Positions 54,588 through 63,769 of a stretch of DNA of 64,000 nucleotides are shown here, in pieces. How positions within the stretch are numbered: position 1 is the stretch's first letter; the number at the start of each line of letters is the position of its first letter. The notes below the pieces were generated by a model. It was not told the DNA's origin. It did no database searches and saw only the letters and a program-made list of their open reading frames with translations. The position numbers and the translations under genes are program-made. Location: contig NZ_JAFKOJ010000003.1 in the NCBI RefSeq assembly GCF_017303275.1, forward strand, positions 372,001-436,000, read 5' to 3'. The DNA is from Bacillus sp. NTK034. GTDB taxonomy: Bacteria > Bacillota > Bacilli > Bacillales > Cytobacillaceae.

Positions 54588-57164
54588 ATGAATCAGCTTG
54601 AACAGATTTACAATAATGCTGCAGAGCATACAAAAATAAAAATCCTGGAGGATGCCGACCGCTATCTGGGAAGTAAAGAGCCGATGCCATCCTATAAGGA
54701 ATATCTTTCTGAAAGATTTCATTATATCGACCAAATCTGGGTAAATGTGTGGCTGAATAAAATCACTGCCAAAATATCCAAGCATGAAAAAAAGAAATAT
54801 CTAGGTGAAAAAGGGTATGACACAGAAAATGCAGACAGGAAAATAATTAATCACCTCTTCCGGACTGAAATGAGGGATTATCAGCCTTTTAACAGTTTGG
54901 ACTGGCTTAATGACCTATTTGAAAGCAATAATGAAGCTTGGGCTGAGCGCTATGAGAATGCACGGGCTCATTATCTGCAGAAAGCAGAAGAGGAGCTTCT
55001 TCAGCGAAAGAAGTATCGAATCCGCGAAGATATTGAAAAGAAAATGGATGAAATTATTGAAAGAGATTATAGCCTTCTATATCTTCATGTCAGACATAAG
55101 GCTTCAAAGCAGCTGGCCTCCGATTTTAGAAACAAGATACGATATCAAAAAGCGGATACCTTTGCTCTAGAGGAAAAACTTGAGGAGACAGGCAGCTTTG
55201 ATGCAGGTGATTATACAGTAATGGGGGAATTCTTTGAGGAGCTGACTGGAAATATTCATAAAGCCTTGTATGGGGGCAAAGGCTATTTTGAATATGAAGC
55301 CTATTACTATGTCTATAAGAACCATATATCGGGATTTCTGTCCGATTCTCTGCAATCGTTCGTCCTTCAAAACCTTCCGCATCATTTATTCGAGGAATAT
55401 GAAGACGCTTATCAGAAACCTCTTACCGGTAAGTCGGTGAAGAAGTTAATGGCCCATACTCTTCAGGATCTTGATGAAAGTTTTTTTGAAAGCATTCAGG
55501 AGGAATATATTGAAGATCTGCTGAGGCTTGCGGATATACCGTTTGACCCTGAAGTCCATAAAGTTCTGCTCGAGAAGGATATTGCTGACAGGGACAGAAA
55601 AATTGCTGAAGAACTGGCTGAGCAGCAGCGGAAGAAAGAAGAAGAGGAACGCATGCTCGAATACATATTCGGGCAGGAATACAGCCCCTCTGTAGAACGG
55701 GCCAAAAGGTATGTACTTCATATTGGTGAAACTAATACAGGGAAGACACATCATGCCCTTGAAGGAATGAAATCGGCCCAAAGCGGCATGTATTTGGCAC
55801 CTTTAAGGCTATTGGCACTCGAAGTATATGATAAACTGAACCGCGAAGGGATACCCTGTTCTTTGAAAACCGGCGAAGAGGAGAAGTCAGTTGCCGGTTC
55901 TGAGCATCTTTCAAGCACCGTAGAAATGTTCTATGAAAAGGACTATTATGACGTCATTGTCATTGATGAAGCCCAAATGATCACGGATAAAGACAGAGGC
56001 TTTTCCTGGTATAAAGCAATTACCAAGGCAAATGCCAATGAAGTCCATATCATTGGCAGCCGCAGCGCTAAAAGCATGATGCTCCAGCTTCTTGGCGAAG
56101 CAAATATTGAACTGAATGAATACAGCCGGGATATTCCTCTTGAGGTCGAAGCAAAGGAATTCAAATTCAGTCATGTGCGAAAAGGCGATGCACTCATCTG
56201 TTTTTCAAGGAAGAGAGTACTTGAAACTGCCTCCAGACTGCAGCAGGAAGGGCACTCAGTAAGTATGATTTATGGAGCGATGCCTCCTGAAACCAGAAAA
56301 AAACAAGTCCAGCGTTTTATAAATGGAGAAACTTCCGTCATCGTCTCCACTGATGCCATTGGGATGGGACTCAACCTGCCTATCCGGAGAATTGTTTTAT
56401 TGGAAAATGATAAGTTTGACGGAACGAAAAGGAGAACCCTTACTTCACAGGAAGTTAAGCAAATTGCTGGAAGGGCAGGGCGAAAAGGGCTTTACAACAT
56501 AGGGAAAGTTGCTTTTACAAAAGATATTAAAAGAATGAAGGCCCTGCTTGAAATGGAGGATGCCCCAGTCCACAGTTTTGCCATAGCCCCAACAAATACA
56601 GTATTTGAAAGATTCCAAAGGTATTACCGTGATCTCGGATCATTCTTTGAGCTTTGGGATAAGTTTGAGAGCCCCAGAGGAACCAAAAAAGCGGCATTAA
56701 CAGAGGAGAGAGACCTGTATGAAAGGATACGCGGCACAGAAATTGAAGCAAAGCTTGGCCTAATGGACTTATATGGTTTTCTCCATCTGCCATTCTCCAA
56801 AAAAGAACATGATCTTGTCCGTCAATGGGAAGAAACCATGTATGCCATTATTGATGGGGAGGAGCTTCCTGAGCCCAGAATCAAGAACCGGAATTTGGAA
56901 GAGCTGGAATTGACTTATAAAGCAATTGGCCTGCATTTGCTGTTCCTGTATCGTCTTGAACAGAGAACAGAAGCGTTATACTGGGAAAGATTAAGGGAAG
57001 AGATCAGCGACCATGTTCACGAGAGACTGAAAACCGATATTAAAGAGCTCTCAAGAAAATGCAGAAAATGCGGCAAAAAATTGCCCTGGGAACACGAATA
57101 TCAAATCTGTGATGAATGTCATTCTTCACGTTCAAGAAGAAGGTTTCATTACTATAGAAGGTAA
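54588..57164 (+). CDS. Suv3-like DExH helicase with C-terminal zinc finger
   Basis: 858 residues. A 370-residue N-terminal region rich in coiled helix precedes the helicase core: Walker A HIGETNTGKTHHAL (about 380), DExH DEAQM, motif IV-V CFSRKRVLETASRL, DAIGMGLNL and VI QIAGRAGRKG. This order and the GxTNxGKT P-loop match Suv3, the RNA helicase of mitochondrial degradosomes. The end has CRKCGKKLPWEHEYQICDEC, a zinc finger. Bacterial copies are little studied; RNA turnover is an inference. ATG 54588 follows AAAGGGGAACG. Confidence 0.85.
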   Translation: MNQLEQIYNNAAEHTKIKILEDADRYLGSKEPMPSYKEYLSERFHYIDQIWVNVWLNKITAKISKHEKKKYLGEKGYDTENADRKIINHLFRTEMRDYQPFNSLDWLNDLFESNNEAWAERYENARAHYLQKAEEELLQRKKYRIREDIEKKMDEIIERDYSLLYLHVRHKASKQLASDFRNKIRYQKADTFALEEKLEETGSFDAGDYTVMGEFFEELTGNIHKALYGGKGYFEYEAYYYVYKNHISGFLSDSLQSFVLQNLPHHLFEEYEDAYQKPLTGKSVKKLMAHTLQDLDESFFESIQEEYIEDLLRLADIPFDPEVHKVLLEKDIADRDRKIAEELAEQQRKKEEEERMLEYIFGQEYSPSVERAKRYVLHIGETNTGKTHHALEGMKSAQSGMYLAPLRLLALEVYDKLNREGIPCSLKTGEEEKSVAGSEHLSSTVEMFYEKDYYDVIVIDEAQMITDKDRGFSWYKAITKANANEVHIIGSRSAKSMMLQLLGEANIELNEYSRDIPLEVEAKEFKFSHVRKGDALICFSRKRVLETASRLQQEGHSVSMIYGAMPPETRKKQVQRFINGETSVIVSTDAIGMGLNLPIRRIVLLENDKFDGTKRRTLTSQEVKQIAGRAGRKGLYNIGKVAFTKDIKRMKALLEMEDAPVHSFAIAPTNTVFERFQRYYRDLGSFFELWDKFESPRGTKKAALTEERDLYERIRGTEIEAKLGLMDLYGFLHLPFSKKEHDLVRQWEETMYAIIDGEELPEPRIKNRNLEELELTYKAIGLHLLFLYRLEQRTEALYWERLREEISDHVHERLKTDIKELSRKCRKCGKKLPWEHEYQICDECHSSRSRRRFHYYRR

Positions 57165-57182
57165 TATCCCTCATTCCAGTTA

Positions 57183-57213
57183 AGAAGCCTGCTGGCAAGA
57201 CAGCAGGCTTTTA
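57183..57213. terminator. Bidirectional terminator
   Basis: AAGCCTGCT pairs with AGCAGGCTT around GGCAAGAC. Confidence 0.8.
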
Positions 57214-57217
57214 AGTA

Positions 57218-58351
57218 TTAGGGCTTCAAAACTACTTTTATGCAATTGTCTTCATGGCCATTGAAAATTCTATATCCATGACTTGCGTCTTCAAGATTAA
57301 TTTTATGGGTAATGATGTCTTTCGGATCGAATTCTTCATTGACAATTTTTTCATACAGCATGGGCATGAATGGAATAACAGGAGCCTGTCCCATTTTCAA
57401 ATTGATGTTCCTGGCGAAGAAGGCACCCAGCGGGAACATGTTATAGTTAGCCCCATAAACACCTGTAAGCTGAACCGTTCCTGTTTTTCTTACCGCTTTA
57501 GCTGCAATCTGTATTGGCCCGAGCGTACCTCCTTGAAGCTTCAGCTTTTGTTCAATGAATTCCAGAGGTGACTTTTTGCCATCCATTCCAACACAGTCAA
57601 TAACAACGTCAGCGCCTCCATGTGTAATTTCCTTTAAATGCTCTCCCATATCAGGATACTTTGTGAATTCAAATACCTCGACCTTATTTGATTCCTTGGC
57701 ATGGTTCATCCGATAATCCAGATAATCCACGGCAATGACACGTTCTGCACCTTCCATCCAGGCAAACTTCTGTGCCATTAATCCAACAGGACCACAGCCC
57801 AGTACAATGACTGTATCTCCTTTTTTAACTCCTGCGTTCACGACACTCCAATAAGCTGTAGGGAGGACATCAGATAAAAACAGCAGTGATTCATCTTCAA
57901 GCTCGCATGATTCGGGTACAAGAAATGGAGTGAAATTGCCAAAGGGGACTCTTAAATATTCCGCCTGGCCCCCTGGGTGATTCCCAAATTTTTCAGTATA
58001 CCCAAAATAGCCTCCTGAATCATAATGCGGGTTTGAATTGTCACATTGACTTGTTTGGTCCTGCTTGCAGTATGCACATTCTCCGCAGGAAACATTGAAG
58101 GGAATGACCACTCTGTCGCCTATTTTTACTTTGGTTACTTCAGGCCCGGCTTCCTCCACAATCCCCATTGGTTCATGACCAATAATATATCCTTCCGGCA
58201 GCGGCATATTCCCCTGATACAGATGCAAATCAGAACCGCATATTGCTGTGGAAGTAATCCTGACAATAATGTCATCCTTTTTATCCAGCCTCGGGTCATC
58301 TTCGTTGGTCACATCTACCCGGTTTGGTCCCTGATAGGTTACTGCCTTCAT
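57218..58351 (-). CDS. Zinc-dependent alcohol dehydrogenase, formaldehyde-dehydrogenase-like
   Basis: 377 residues, medium-chain dehydrogenase. Catalytic zinc ligands are in TAICGSDLHLYQG and GHEPMGIVEEAG, structural zinc Cys in CGECAYCKQDQTSQC, and the NAD Rossmann motif is VLGCGPVGLMA. It belongs to the glutathione-independent formaldehyde-dehydrogenase-like group seen in B. subtilis AdhB. ATG 58351 after GGAGTGC. Convergent with the Suv3-like gene. The 248 bases upstream contain no element I can name. Confidence 0.88.
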   Translation of the reverse strand: MKAVTYQGPNRVDVTNEDDPRLDKKDDIIVRITSTAICGSDLHLYQGNMPLPEGYIIGHEPMGIVEEAGPEVTKVKIGDRVVIPFNVSCGECAYCKQDQTSQCDNSNPHYDSGGYFGYTEKFGNHPGGQAEYLRVPFGNFTPFLVPESCELEDESLLFLSDVLPTAYWSVVNAGVKKGDTVIVLGCGPVGLMAQKFAWMEGAERVIAVDYLDYRMNHAKESNKVEVFEFTKYPDMGEHLKEITHGGADVVIDCVGMDGKKSPLEFIEQKLKLQGGTLGPIQIAAKAVRKTGTVQLTGVYGANYNMFPLGAFFARNINLKMGQAPVIPFMPMLYEKIVNEEFDPKDIITHKINLEDASHGYRIFNGHEDNCIKVVLKP

Positions 58352-58599
58352 TTTTAGCACTCCTGTTCTGAGATTTTGTTCTCGATTGCGAATAAGTTTT
58401 GTTAAATTTATGGAAAGTGTCTTTTAACAATATTATAAGTTTCACTTAAATTCTTCTTATTATTCGGCTCATTCAGAGATGAGGATGGATAATATTAGCT
58501 TGGCAACTGGGCGATTCATTAAATTTATGAATTTTACCCGTTCATTACGAATAGATATTCATGGAAAACAATTAAGAGAGTCTTAAAGGGGCGGTAAAA

Positions 58600-59061
58600 A
58601 TGGCAAGCTGCACACATCAGGCTGAAGTAAACATACCGATTGAGGCAATTTGGAACTTTGTCAGTGATATTGGGAACTGGGCACCCTTAGTACCCGGTTA
58701 TATTGCACATGAGATACTAAGTGACAAAGAATCAACCTGGAGCTTTAAAAGCGATATGGGGATTATTAAGAAAAAGATTGAATTAAAAGTGGATATAACC
58801 AGCTGGCAGGAGCCCACAAAGGTGACCTTTCAATTAACAGGGCTTAATGAGAAGTTTACTGGACATGGATATTTTCTTGCGGAAAAAGGCAGCAATAATA
58901 TTAACATCATGACAGGGTCACTTGAAATATCAGCCGAGGGAATGATGGCCAAAGTGGCTAACTCATTGCTAAATACGGCTCTTCCGGAAATTACTGCAGA
59001 ATTGACAGAGACTGTTGCATTAAAAGCCGAACAGGAATACAGGGAGCATGCTGGCGTTTAG
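58600..59061 (+). CDS. CoxG/SRPBCC family protein
   Basis: 153 residues of the START-like SRPBCC fold: EVNIPIEAIWNFVSDIGNWA, LVPGYIAHEI, and a hydrophobic C-terminal helix. CoxG members are linked to CO dehydrogenase in some bacteria, but no such gene is here. Small-ligand binding is likely; ligand unknown. AAGGGGCGG precedes the ATG. Confidence 0.8.
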   Translation: MASCTHQAEVNIPIEAIWNFVSDIGNWAPLVPGYIAHEILSDKESTWSFKSDMGIIKKKIELKVDITSWQEPTKVTFQLTGLNEKFTGHGYFLAEKGSNNINIMTGSLEISAEGMMAKVANSLLNTALPEITAELTETVALKAEQEYREHAGV

Positions 59062-59101
59062 TTTGTCTCTCATTGAAAAGAACTCATTAACTTGAGTTCT
59101 T

Positions 59102-59626
59102 TTATTTCGTATATCGGTTAGCATAGCTGGAGGCTACGAAAGCTTCCGGCTTTATTTTTGGCTCTAGGCCGATCGATTCGATCCTGGAGACCATTTCCTT
59201 CACAAATTCCCGCGTTTTGTTTCTTTTGCCTGATCCGATGTCCATATGTCCTTCCATAGAAAACGAACCGCCTTTGTAAAGGAATGGAAGAACGATATCA
59301 AACATTTTGTCTTTGTACTCCTCTGTAAACAAAGAGACCACTTCTTCAGTCAGCGAGGTTTCATAGGAGATTCTCTCATGAAGGTGCAGCATTTTCCTGG
59401 GGATAACGGTTTTTCGAATACATGCCCAGGCGCCTTTTCGCTCATTTTGAATCACAATCCCGGTTATAAACACAGTGCGATTGCAATGCACCTGTGAATC
59501 TGTTCCAATCATCAGCCTGAAGTTCCCATCAGGATTTCGCTTTATAAAAAGTAAGATACGGTTGAATACCTGCTCAAAAGTCATATTCCTCTCCTGAAGA
59601 TTTTGAAATGTATATTCAGCATTCAC
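59102..59626 (-). CDS. ykuK: YkuK family (DUF458) RNase H-like protein
   Basis: 174 residues. Core segments LMIGTDSQVHCNRTVFITGI and GSFSMEGHMDIGSGKRNKT, with SYANRYTK at the end, match YkuK, whose fold resembles RNase H. Function is not established. Start at GTG 59626 keeps the conserved FQNLQERNMTFEQVF. An internal ATG with AGGAGAGG exists 14 codons later and cannot be excluded. Confidence 0.8.
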   Translation of the reverse strand: MNAEYTFQNLQERNMTFEQVFNRILLFIKRNPDGNFRLMIGTDSQVHCNRTVFITGIVIQNERKGAWACIRKTVIPRKMLHLHERISYETSLTEEVVSLFTEEYKDKMFDIVLPFLYKGGSFSMEGHMDIGSGKRNKTREFVKEMVSRIESIGLEPKIKPEAFVASSYANRYTK

Positions 59627-59833
59627 CTATTATCACCACATTAAGTATTTTGTCTCGGAGTATCACTCTTCCACAACCTTTAACTTAAAATGTAATCCCT
59701 ATTACTGCCATTATATTGAGGGACACTGAACAAGTTGTTTATTTTTTTAAAAAAATTGTTTTTGCAGCGGATGAACGGAAAATGAATGGGAATTTGAAGA
59801 TTGATGAAAACTATGGTAAAAGGAGGAGCTCTT

Positions 59834-60277
59834 ATGAACAAAACACTCATTTTTATCCTTAAATCAGCAGCAAGCTTGATTGCTTTTGCCATAGCACTTG
59901 ATTTATTCTTCGATGCCTCATTGGCGGATATTGTTTCTTTCAGTCTTCTGGTAACAGTCATGTCTTATTTACTCGGAGACCGCATCATACTTCCAAGGCT
60001 GGGAAACCGGAATGCCCTTATTGCAGACTTTTTCCTGGTTTATGCATCTGTATGGGTGTTTGGGAGTGTGCTGCTTAACAGCTACCTGCAAATCGCATGG
60101 GGAAGCATCATTGCGGCAGGAATTATCACTTTTTCCGAAGTCTTTATCCACCGCTATTTGCTAAAAACCGCAGCTTCCAATCACCAGGATAACCGGGAGG
60201 AAGCCGTCTTGAACCCCCGCCTTGCTTATGGAATGGAAATGGCGGAGGAGAAAGAGCCGACACGGGATTGGGATTGA
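59834..60277 (+). CDS. yndM: YndM family (DUF2512) membrane protein
   Basis: 147 residues with four membrane helices (KSAASLIAFAIALDLFF, SLLVTVMSYLLGD, FFLVYASVWVFGSVLL, WGSIIAAGIITFSEVF) and a charged tail. The arrangement and GDRIILPRLGN fit DUF2512 (YndM). No known function. ATG behind AAAGGAGGAGCTCTT. Confidence 0.85.
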   Translation: MNKTLIFILKSAASLIAFAIALDLFFDASLADIVSFSLLVTVMSYLLGDRIILPRLGNRNALIADFFLVYASVWVFGSVLLNSYLQIAWGSIIAAGIITFSEVFIHRYLLKTAASNHQDNREEAVLNPRLAYGMEMAEEKEPTRDWD

Positions 60278-60285
60278 AAATCATA

Positions 60286-60330
60286 AAGCAGCTAAACCCA
60301 ATGCGGACATTACGGCTGCTTGGGTTTTTC
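60286..60330 (+). terminator. Terminator after yndM
   Basis: AAACCCAA pairs with TTGGGTTT over an 18-nt loop, then TTC; a rival stem AAGCAGC/GCTGCTT overlaps. Confidence 0.6.
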
Positions 60331-60425
60331 TCATTCATTCATAAGAATACTCTTGCTATTTTGTCATCAAACACCCAATATTAATAAGGTGCATTTTATC
60401 CAAAGAAAAGAAAGTAGGGTCTTAT

Positions 60426-61814
60426 TTGCAGGATTTTTTAACACTTGGCATTTCAAAAAAACGAACCGAGCTTTTGCTTAAGGCTGGCATCGGGAATCCT
60501 ACCCCCATCCAGGAGAAAGCCATTCCCGCTTTAATGGAGGGAAGGGATATCATTGCCCAGGCACAGACCGGAACAGGAAAGACATTTGCTTTTATCCTGC
60601 CGATTCTTGAAAAGCTGGAGCCGGCAGCATCCCATATACAAGCACTGATTGTTACACCCACAAGAGAATTAGCCCTGCAGATCACGGGAGAAGTTCAAAA
60701 ACTGACTGCGGCTGATGATATAGAGGTTTTAGCTGTGTATGGCGGCCAGGATGTAGACAAACAGCTGAACAAACTAAAGAAAAATGTCCATATTGTTGTC
60801 GGAACTCCCGGACGGCTGCTCGACCATATTAATAGAAAAACTATTGATTTATCAAAGACAGATTTTTTAGTCTTGGATGAAGCCGATCAAATGCTGCATA
60901 TCGGTTTTCTGGGAGAAGTGGAAGATATAATTAATGAGACTCCCGAAAGCAGGCAGACCATGCTTTTTTCAGCCACAATTCCAGCAGAAATAAAAAAACT
61001 GGCACGAAAACACCTGAAAGAACCACAGTATATTCAAGTTGAAAAAACACAGGGACCGGCAGATTCAGTAAAGCAAATCGCCATACATACGATCGACCGT
61101 GCCAAGCAGGCTACACTCATGCAATTAATTCAAACTCATAGACCTTATTTAGCCGTCATCTTTTGCCGGACCAAACGCAGGGTCAGCAAGCTTAATGATG
61201 TACTAAAATCAAATGGCTTCCAAAGTGATGAGCTGCACGGGGATTTATCCCAGTCCAAACGGGAACAAGTGATGAAACGATTCAGGGACGCAGAATTACA
61301 GCTATTAGTAGCAACTGATGTAGCAGCAAGGGGACTTGATGTGGAAGGTGTCACACATGTATTTAATTATGATATTCCACTGGATCCGGAAAGCTATGTT
61401 CACCGCATCGGAAGAACGGGAAGAGCTGGCATGAAGGGGCTTGCAATCACTTTTTATTCATCCGCAGACAAACCGCTTCTCGAAGCAATTGAAAAAGGGC
61501 TGAACATTTCAATATCAAGGCAGAACCTTGGCAAAAGCCAGGAAAAGCAAAAGCCATCCAGGCCACCAGAAAAAAACTCTCACCTGCAAAAAAGCCCATC
61601 TTCACGTGGAAGAAAGAAAAAGGATAATTGGGACGATGCAGACAGAAAAAAGAATGAAGGCAAAACTTCCCCAACAAAGAGCAGAAAAAGCCAAAGGAAA
61701 AAATCCATACCGTTGAATTCAGCTGGTAATGTAAACCGCAGTAAATCACAATCCAAAAAGAAGACTTCAGCGCCTAAAACTGTGAGTGACATGTCAAAAA
61801 GACGCGGAAGGTGA
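60426..61814 (+). CDS. DEAD-box ATP-dependent RNA helicase
   Basis: 462 residues: Q motif GNPTPIQ, motif I AQTGTGKT, Ia PTRELA, GG, TPGR, II DEAD ([10 protein letters not shown]), III SAT, IV IFCRT, V ARGLD and [12 protein letters not shown]-terminal basic tail of about 90 residues (rich in Lys, Ser, Arg) is appended. Relatives in B. subtilis are CshA, CshB, YxiN and YfmL; the tail differs from each and I cannot assign the paralogue. TTG 60426 follows AGTAGGGTC. The next gene is in the same direction 22 bases on. Confidence 0.9.
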   Translation: MQDFLTLGISKKRTELLLKAGIGNPTPIQEKAIPALMEGRDIIAQAQTGTGKTFAFILPILEKLEPAASHIQALIVTPTRELALQITGEVQKLTAADDIEVLAVYGGQDVDKQLNKLKKNVHIVVGTPGRLLDHINRKTIDLSKTDFLVLDEADQMLHIGFLGEVEDIINETPESRQTMLFSATIPAEIKKLARKHLKEPQYIQVEKTQGPADSVKQIAIHTIDRAKQATLMQLIQTHRPYLAVIFCRTKRRVSKLNDVLKSNGFQSDELHGDLSQSKREQVMKRFRDAELQLLVATDVAARGLDVEGVTHVFNYDIPLDPESYVHRIGRTGRAGMKGLAITFYSSADKPLLEAIEKGLNISISRQNLGKSQEKQKPSRPPEKNSHLQKSPSSRGRKKKDNWDDADRKKNEGKTSPTKSRKSQRKKSIPLNSAGNVNRSKSQSKKKTSAPKTVSDMSKRRGR

Positions 61815-61836
61815 CCATAATTAAAGGAGGAACAAT

Positions 61837-62418
61837 ATGTTAAAAGAACGGATTGAAAATCATCTTAAAAAACCAGAAAACGAAATATACAAAGAAGAAA
61901 AGGAATTTGCTGAAAAGCATCAGCTATTATCAAATGCTGAAACTTTAATAGTCAAAAATCCTGAAACTCGCTTTGCAAATGCTTATATAGAGAGAGGAAA
62001 CAAGGAAACAGAAGAAGTCCTCTCACAGGAGACTTTCGATTTTCTAAACCAGCCTATCGATTATTTTGTAAAAAACATTAAAGAGTTTATGTACCTTGAG
62101 TCTGAATGGTTTGGGATTATTGGGGCAGAAGCCATCTCATTTGAATTCGATGACCTTTTCCGAAACTATGATGTCATGCTTGGACTTAAATTGCCTAAGA
62201 AGAAAGCAGAAGCAATAAGGTCATATTTAAAAAGGACATTACAAGGTGATTCAGCAACATTTGATTTAATGTTTAACCAGCAAGATGGGTTATGGGAACT
62301 CAATTTTGCTTTGGATGACCTGGAGGGCTTTAAAGAAGATATGACCATAAACGAAGCTTACAATCTAATTTACAGATATCTATTCTTATTGGCAGAAAAA
62401 ATTGAGGAAGCAAACTAA
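61837..62418 (+). CDS. Conserved hypothetical cytosolic protein
   Basis: 193 residues, mostly helical and acidic: MLKERIENHLKKPENEIYKE, RFANAYIERGNKETEEVL, ESEWFGIIGAEAISFEFDD, NQQDGLWELNFALDD. Homologues in Bacillus are sometimes labelled branched-chain aminotransferase, but I see no PLP-fold motif and do not adopt that. Good ribosome site (AAAGGAGGAACA). Confidence 0.65.
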   Translation: MLKERIENHLKKPENEIYKEEKEFAEKHQLLSNAETLIVKNPETRFANAYIERGNKETEEVLSQETFDFLNQPIDYFVKNIKEFMYLESEWFGIIGAEAISFEFDDLFRNYDVMLGLKLPKKKAEAIRSYLKRTLQGDSATFDLMFNQQDGLWELNFALDDLEGFKEDMTINEAYNLIYRYLFLLAEKIEEAN

Positions 62419-62448
62419 AAAAGCGGTTCAATCGAACTGCTTTTTTTA
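62417..62448 (+). terminator. Intrinsic terminator after the hypothetical gene
   Basis: GCGGTTC pairs with GAACTGC (one wobble), flanked by A and T runs. Confidence 0.8.
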
Positions 62449-62530
62449 TTTATTTTATTTCCCATACCATGGATATTTCTTTGTGAAATTCTGCATGATA
62501 TAGATTGTTAATAAAAAAGGAGGAATCAAA

Positions 62531-63163
62531 ATGGAAATTCAGTCTAACCAATTGCATCAAAACATGCATACGGGAAATATACCTCAGCAGCTCAACCATG
62601 GAGCACATGAAGTTCTAGATGTTCATGAAGTTTTATCAGGTACAGTCGGCACCTTAAACACATACTCACTTTTGCGTCAGCACGTACAAGATCAGGAACT
62701 GGCAAGTCTAATGGACCGCCAATATCAATTTATTCAAGAGGAGTACAATACTACACTGGAATGCTTCCAGACAGGTAAAGATCCTTCTAAACCAACCCAG
62801 AGCTATAAAATGAACCAGGATAATGATTTTATTTATGGTTTAAAGCCTGCTCAGCCAAAGAAGCCAATCCAATCTATCTCCGAAATGAATGAAGAAACAG
62901 TTTCCGGCTGCCTTCTGGGAGCATTAAAATCGGCCGCTTCCATGAAAACAATGGCTGCACTCGAAACAACAAATCCTGTTGTTCGTAGAGTACTGGCTGA
63001 TTCAGTCCCAAATTGCATTGAGATGGCTTATGAACTTTCGATTTATCAAAACAAACATCATTATTACCAGGTACCTCAGTTTACACAGCAGGATATGCAG
63101 CAAATGTTAAATGCATATGCTCCTGCTCAAGGGCAAATGCCTAATCCTAATATTCCTCATTAA
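62531..63163 (+). CDS. Spore coat protein, CotF family
   Basis: 210 residues with the CotF/YhcQ-type helical domain: HGAHEVLDVHEVLSGTVGTL, YSLLRQHVQDQELASLMDRQ and RVLADSVPNCIEMAYELSI. Gln-, Met- and Pro-rich ends are typical of coat proteins. AAGGAGGAATCAAA precedes the ATG. Single gene with strong terminator. A CATGATATA motif at 62495-62503 is a weak sigma-K-like -10 candidate. Confidence 0.85.
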   Translation: MEIQSNQLHQNMHTGNIPQQLNHGAHEVLDVHEVLSGTVGTLNTYSLLRQHVQDQELASLMDRQYQFIQEEYNTTLECFQTGKDPSKPTQSYKMNQDNDFIYGLKPAQPKKPIQSISEMNEETVSGCLLGALKSAASMKTMAALETTNPVVRRVLADSVPNCIEMAYELSIYQNKHHYYQVPQFTQQDMQQMLNAYAPAQGQMPNPNIPH

Positions 63164-63199
63164 AAAAAGAGCCCCTTGGTAAAATGCCAGGGGCTCTTG
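63164..63199. terminator. Bidirectional terminator
   Basis: AAGAGCCCC pairs with GGGGCTCTT, with inner TGG/CCA, between convergent genes. Confidence 0.85.
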
Positions 63200-63218
63200 C
63201 ATTCTTTTGCATATGTGG

Positions 63219-63512
63219 TTATTTAAAGGTTTCATTCGATAATGGAGAGCCAGCAGATGTATGCTGATTCATCCATTCAAGAGATACTTTGGAAACTGTC
63301 TGCCAATCTGGAATCTTATCCTTAAATTTTTCAATCCAGCTCATTGCGAATTGGGAATCAATGCCTTTTTCCTCACATTGGCTTAAAAAATCCTGTACGG
63401 CTGATTGATTAAATTGACCCCAGCCTCCGCATATGTTCTGCCAAATCTGTTCAATAGAAGCTTGTATGGGTGAATCAATATTCGTTTTGCCGTGTTGATT
63501 ATGATTGTGCAT
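63219..63512 (-). CDS. Hypothetical protein
   Basis: 97 residues. His/Asn-rich head (MHNHNQHGKTN), then a helical region (ASIEQIWQNICGGWGQFNQS, FLSQCEEKGIDSQFAMSWIE). I do not recognise it. AAAGGAG precedes the ATG at 63512. Convergent with the coat gene and divergent from des. Confidence 0.65.
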   Translation of the reverse strand: MHNHNQHGKTNIDSPIQASIEQIWQNICGGWGQFNQSAVQDFLSQCEEKGIDSQFAMSWIEKFKDKIPDWQTVSKVSLEWMNQHTSAGSPLSNETFK

Positions 63513-63667
63513 ACATAAACTCTCCTTTTTATTTAATATCAATTTCATTATGTCCTTCGGAATTAGAAGTCATGTGCGAGGCAAAATAATCCTATAAAAT
63601 AAAAAAATCTTTAATGAAACATAAAAATTATAGCCTGTTTATAGGATCTCATCACAATTTTCCAGGC

Positions 63668-63707
63668 AACCATGACATTTATCATGGTTTGTACATGACA
63701 CTCATGT
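63668..63707 (+). promoter_or_regulatory. DesR operator pair upstream of the desaturase gene
   Basis: AACCATGA-CATTTA-TCATGGTT is a perfect 8+8 palindrome (63668-63689) and ACATGA-CAC-TCATGT a perfect 6+6 palindrome (63693-63707). Tandem ATGA/TCAT palindromes like these are bound by DesR-P before des in B. subtilis. The site is 63-102 bases before the start codon. Confidence 0.72.
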
Positions 63708-63769
63708 CTACAAAACCTTCTGAAAACCCTTTATCATAAGGTTAACGTCATGAAGAAGGGAATTAAAAA

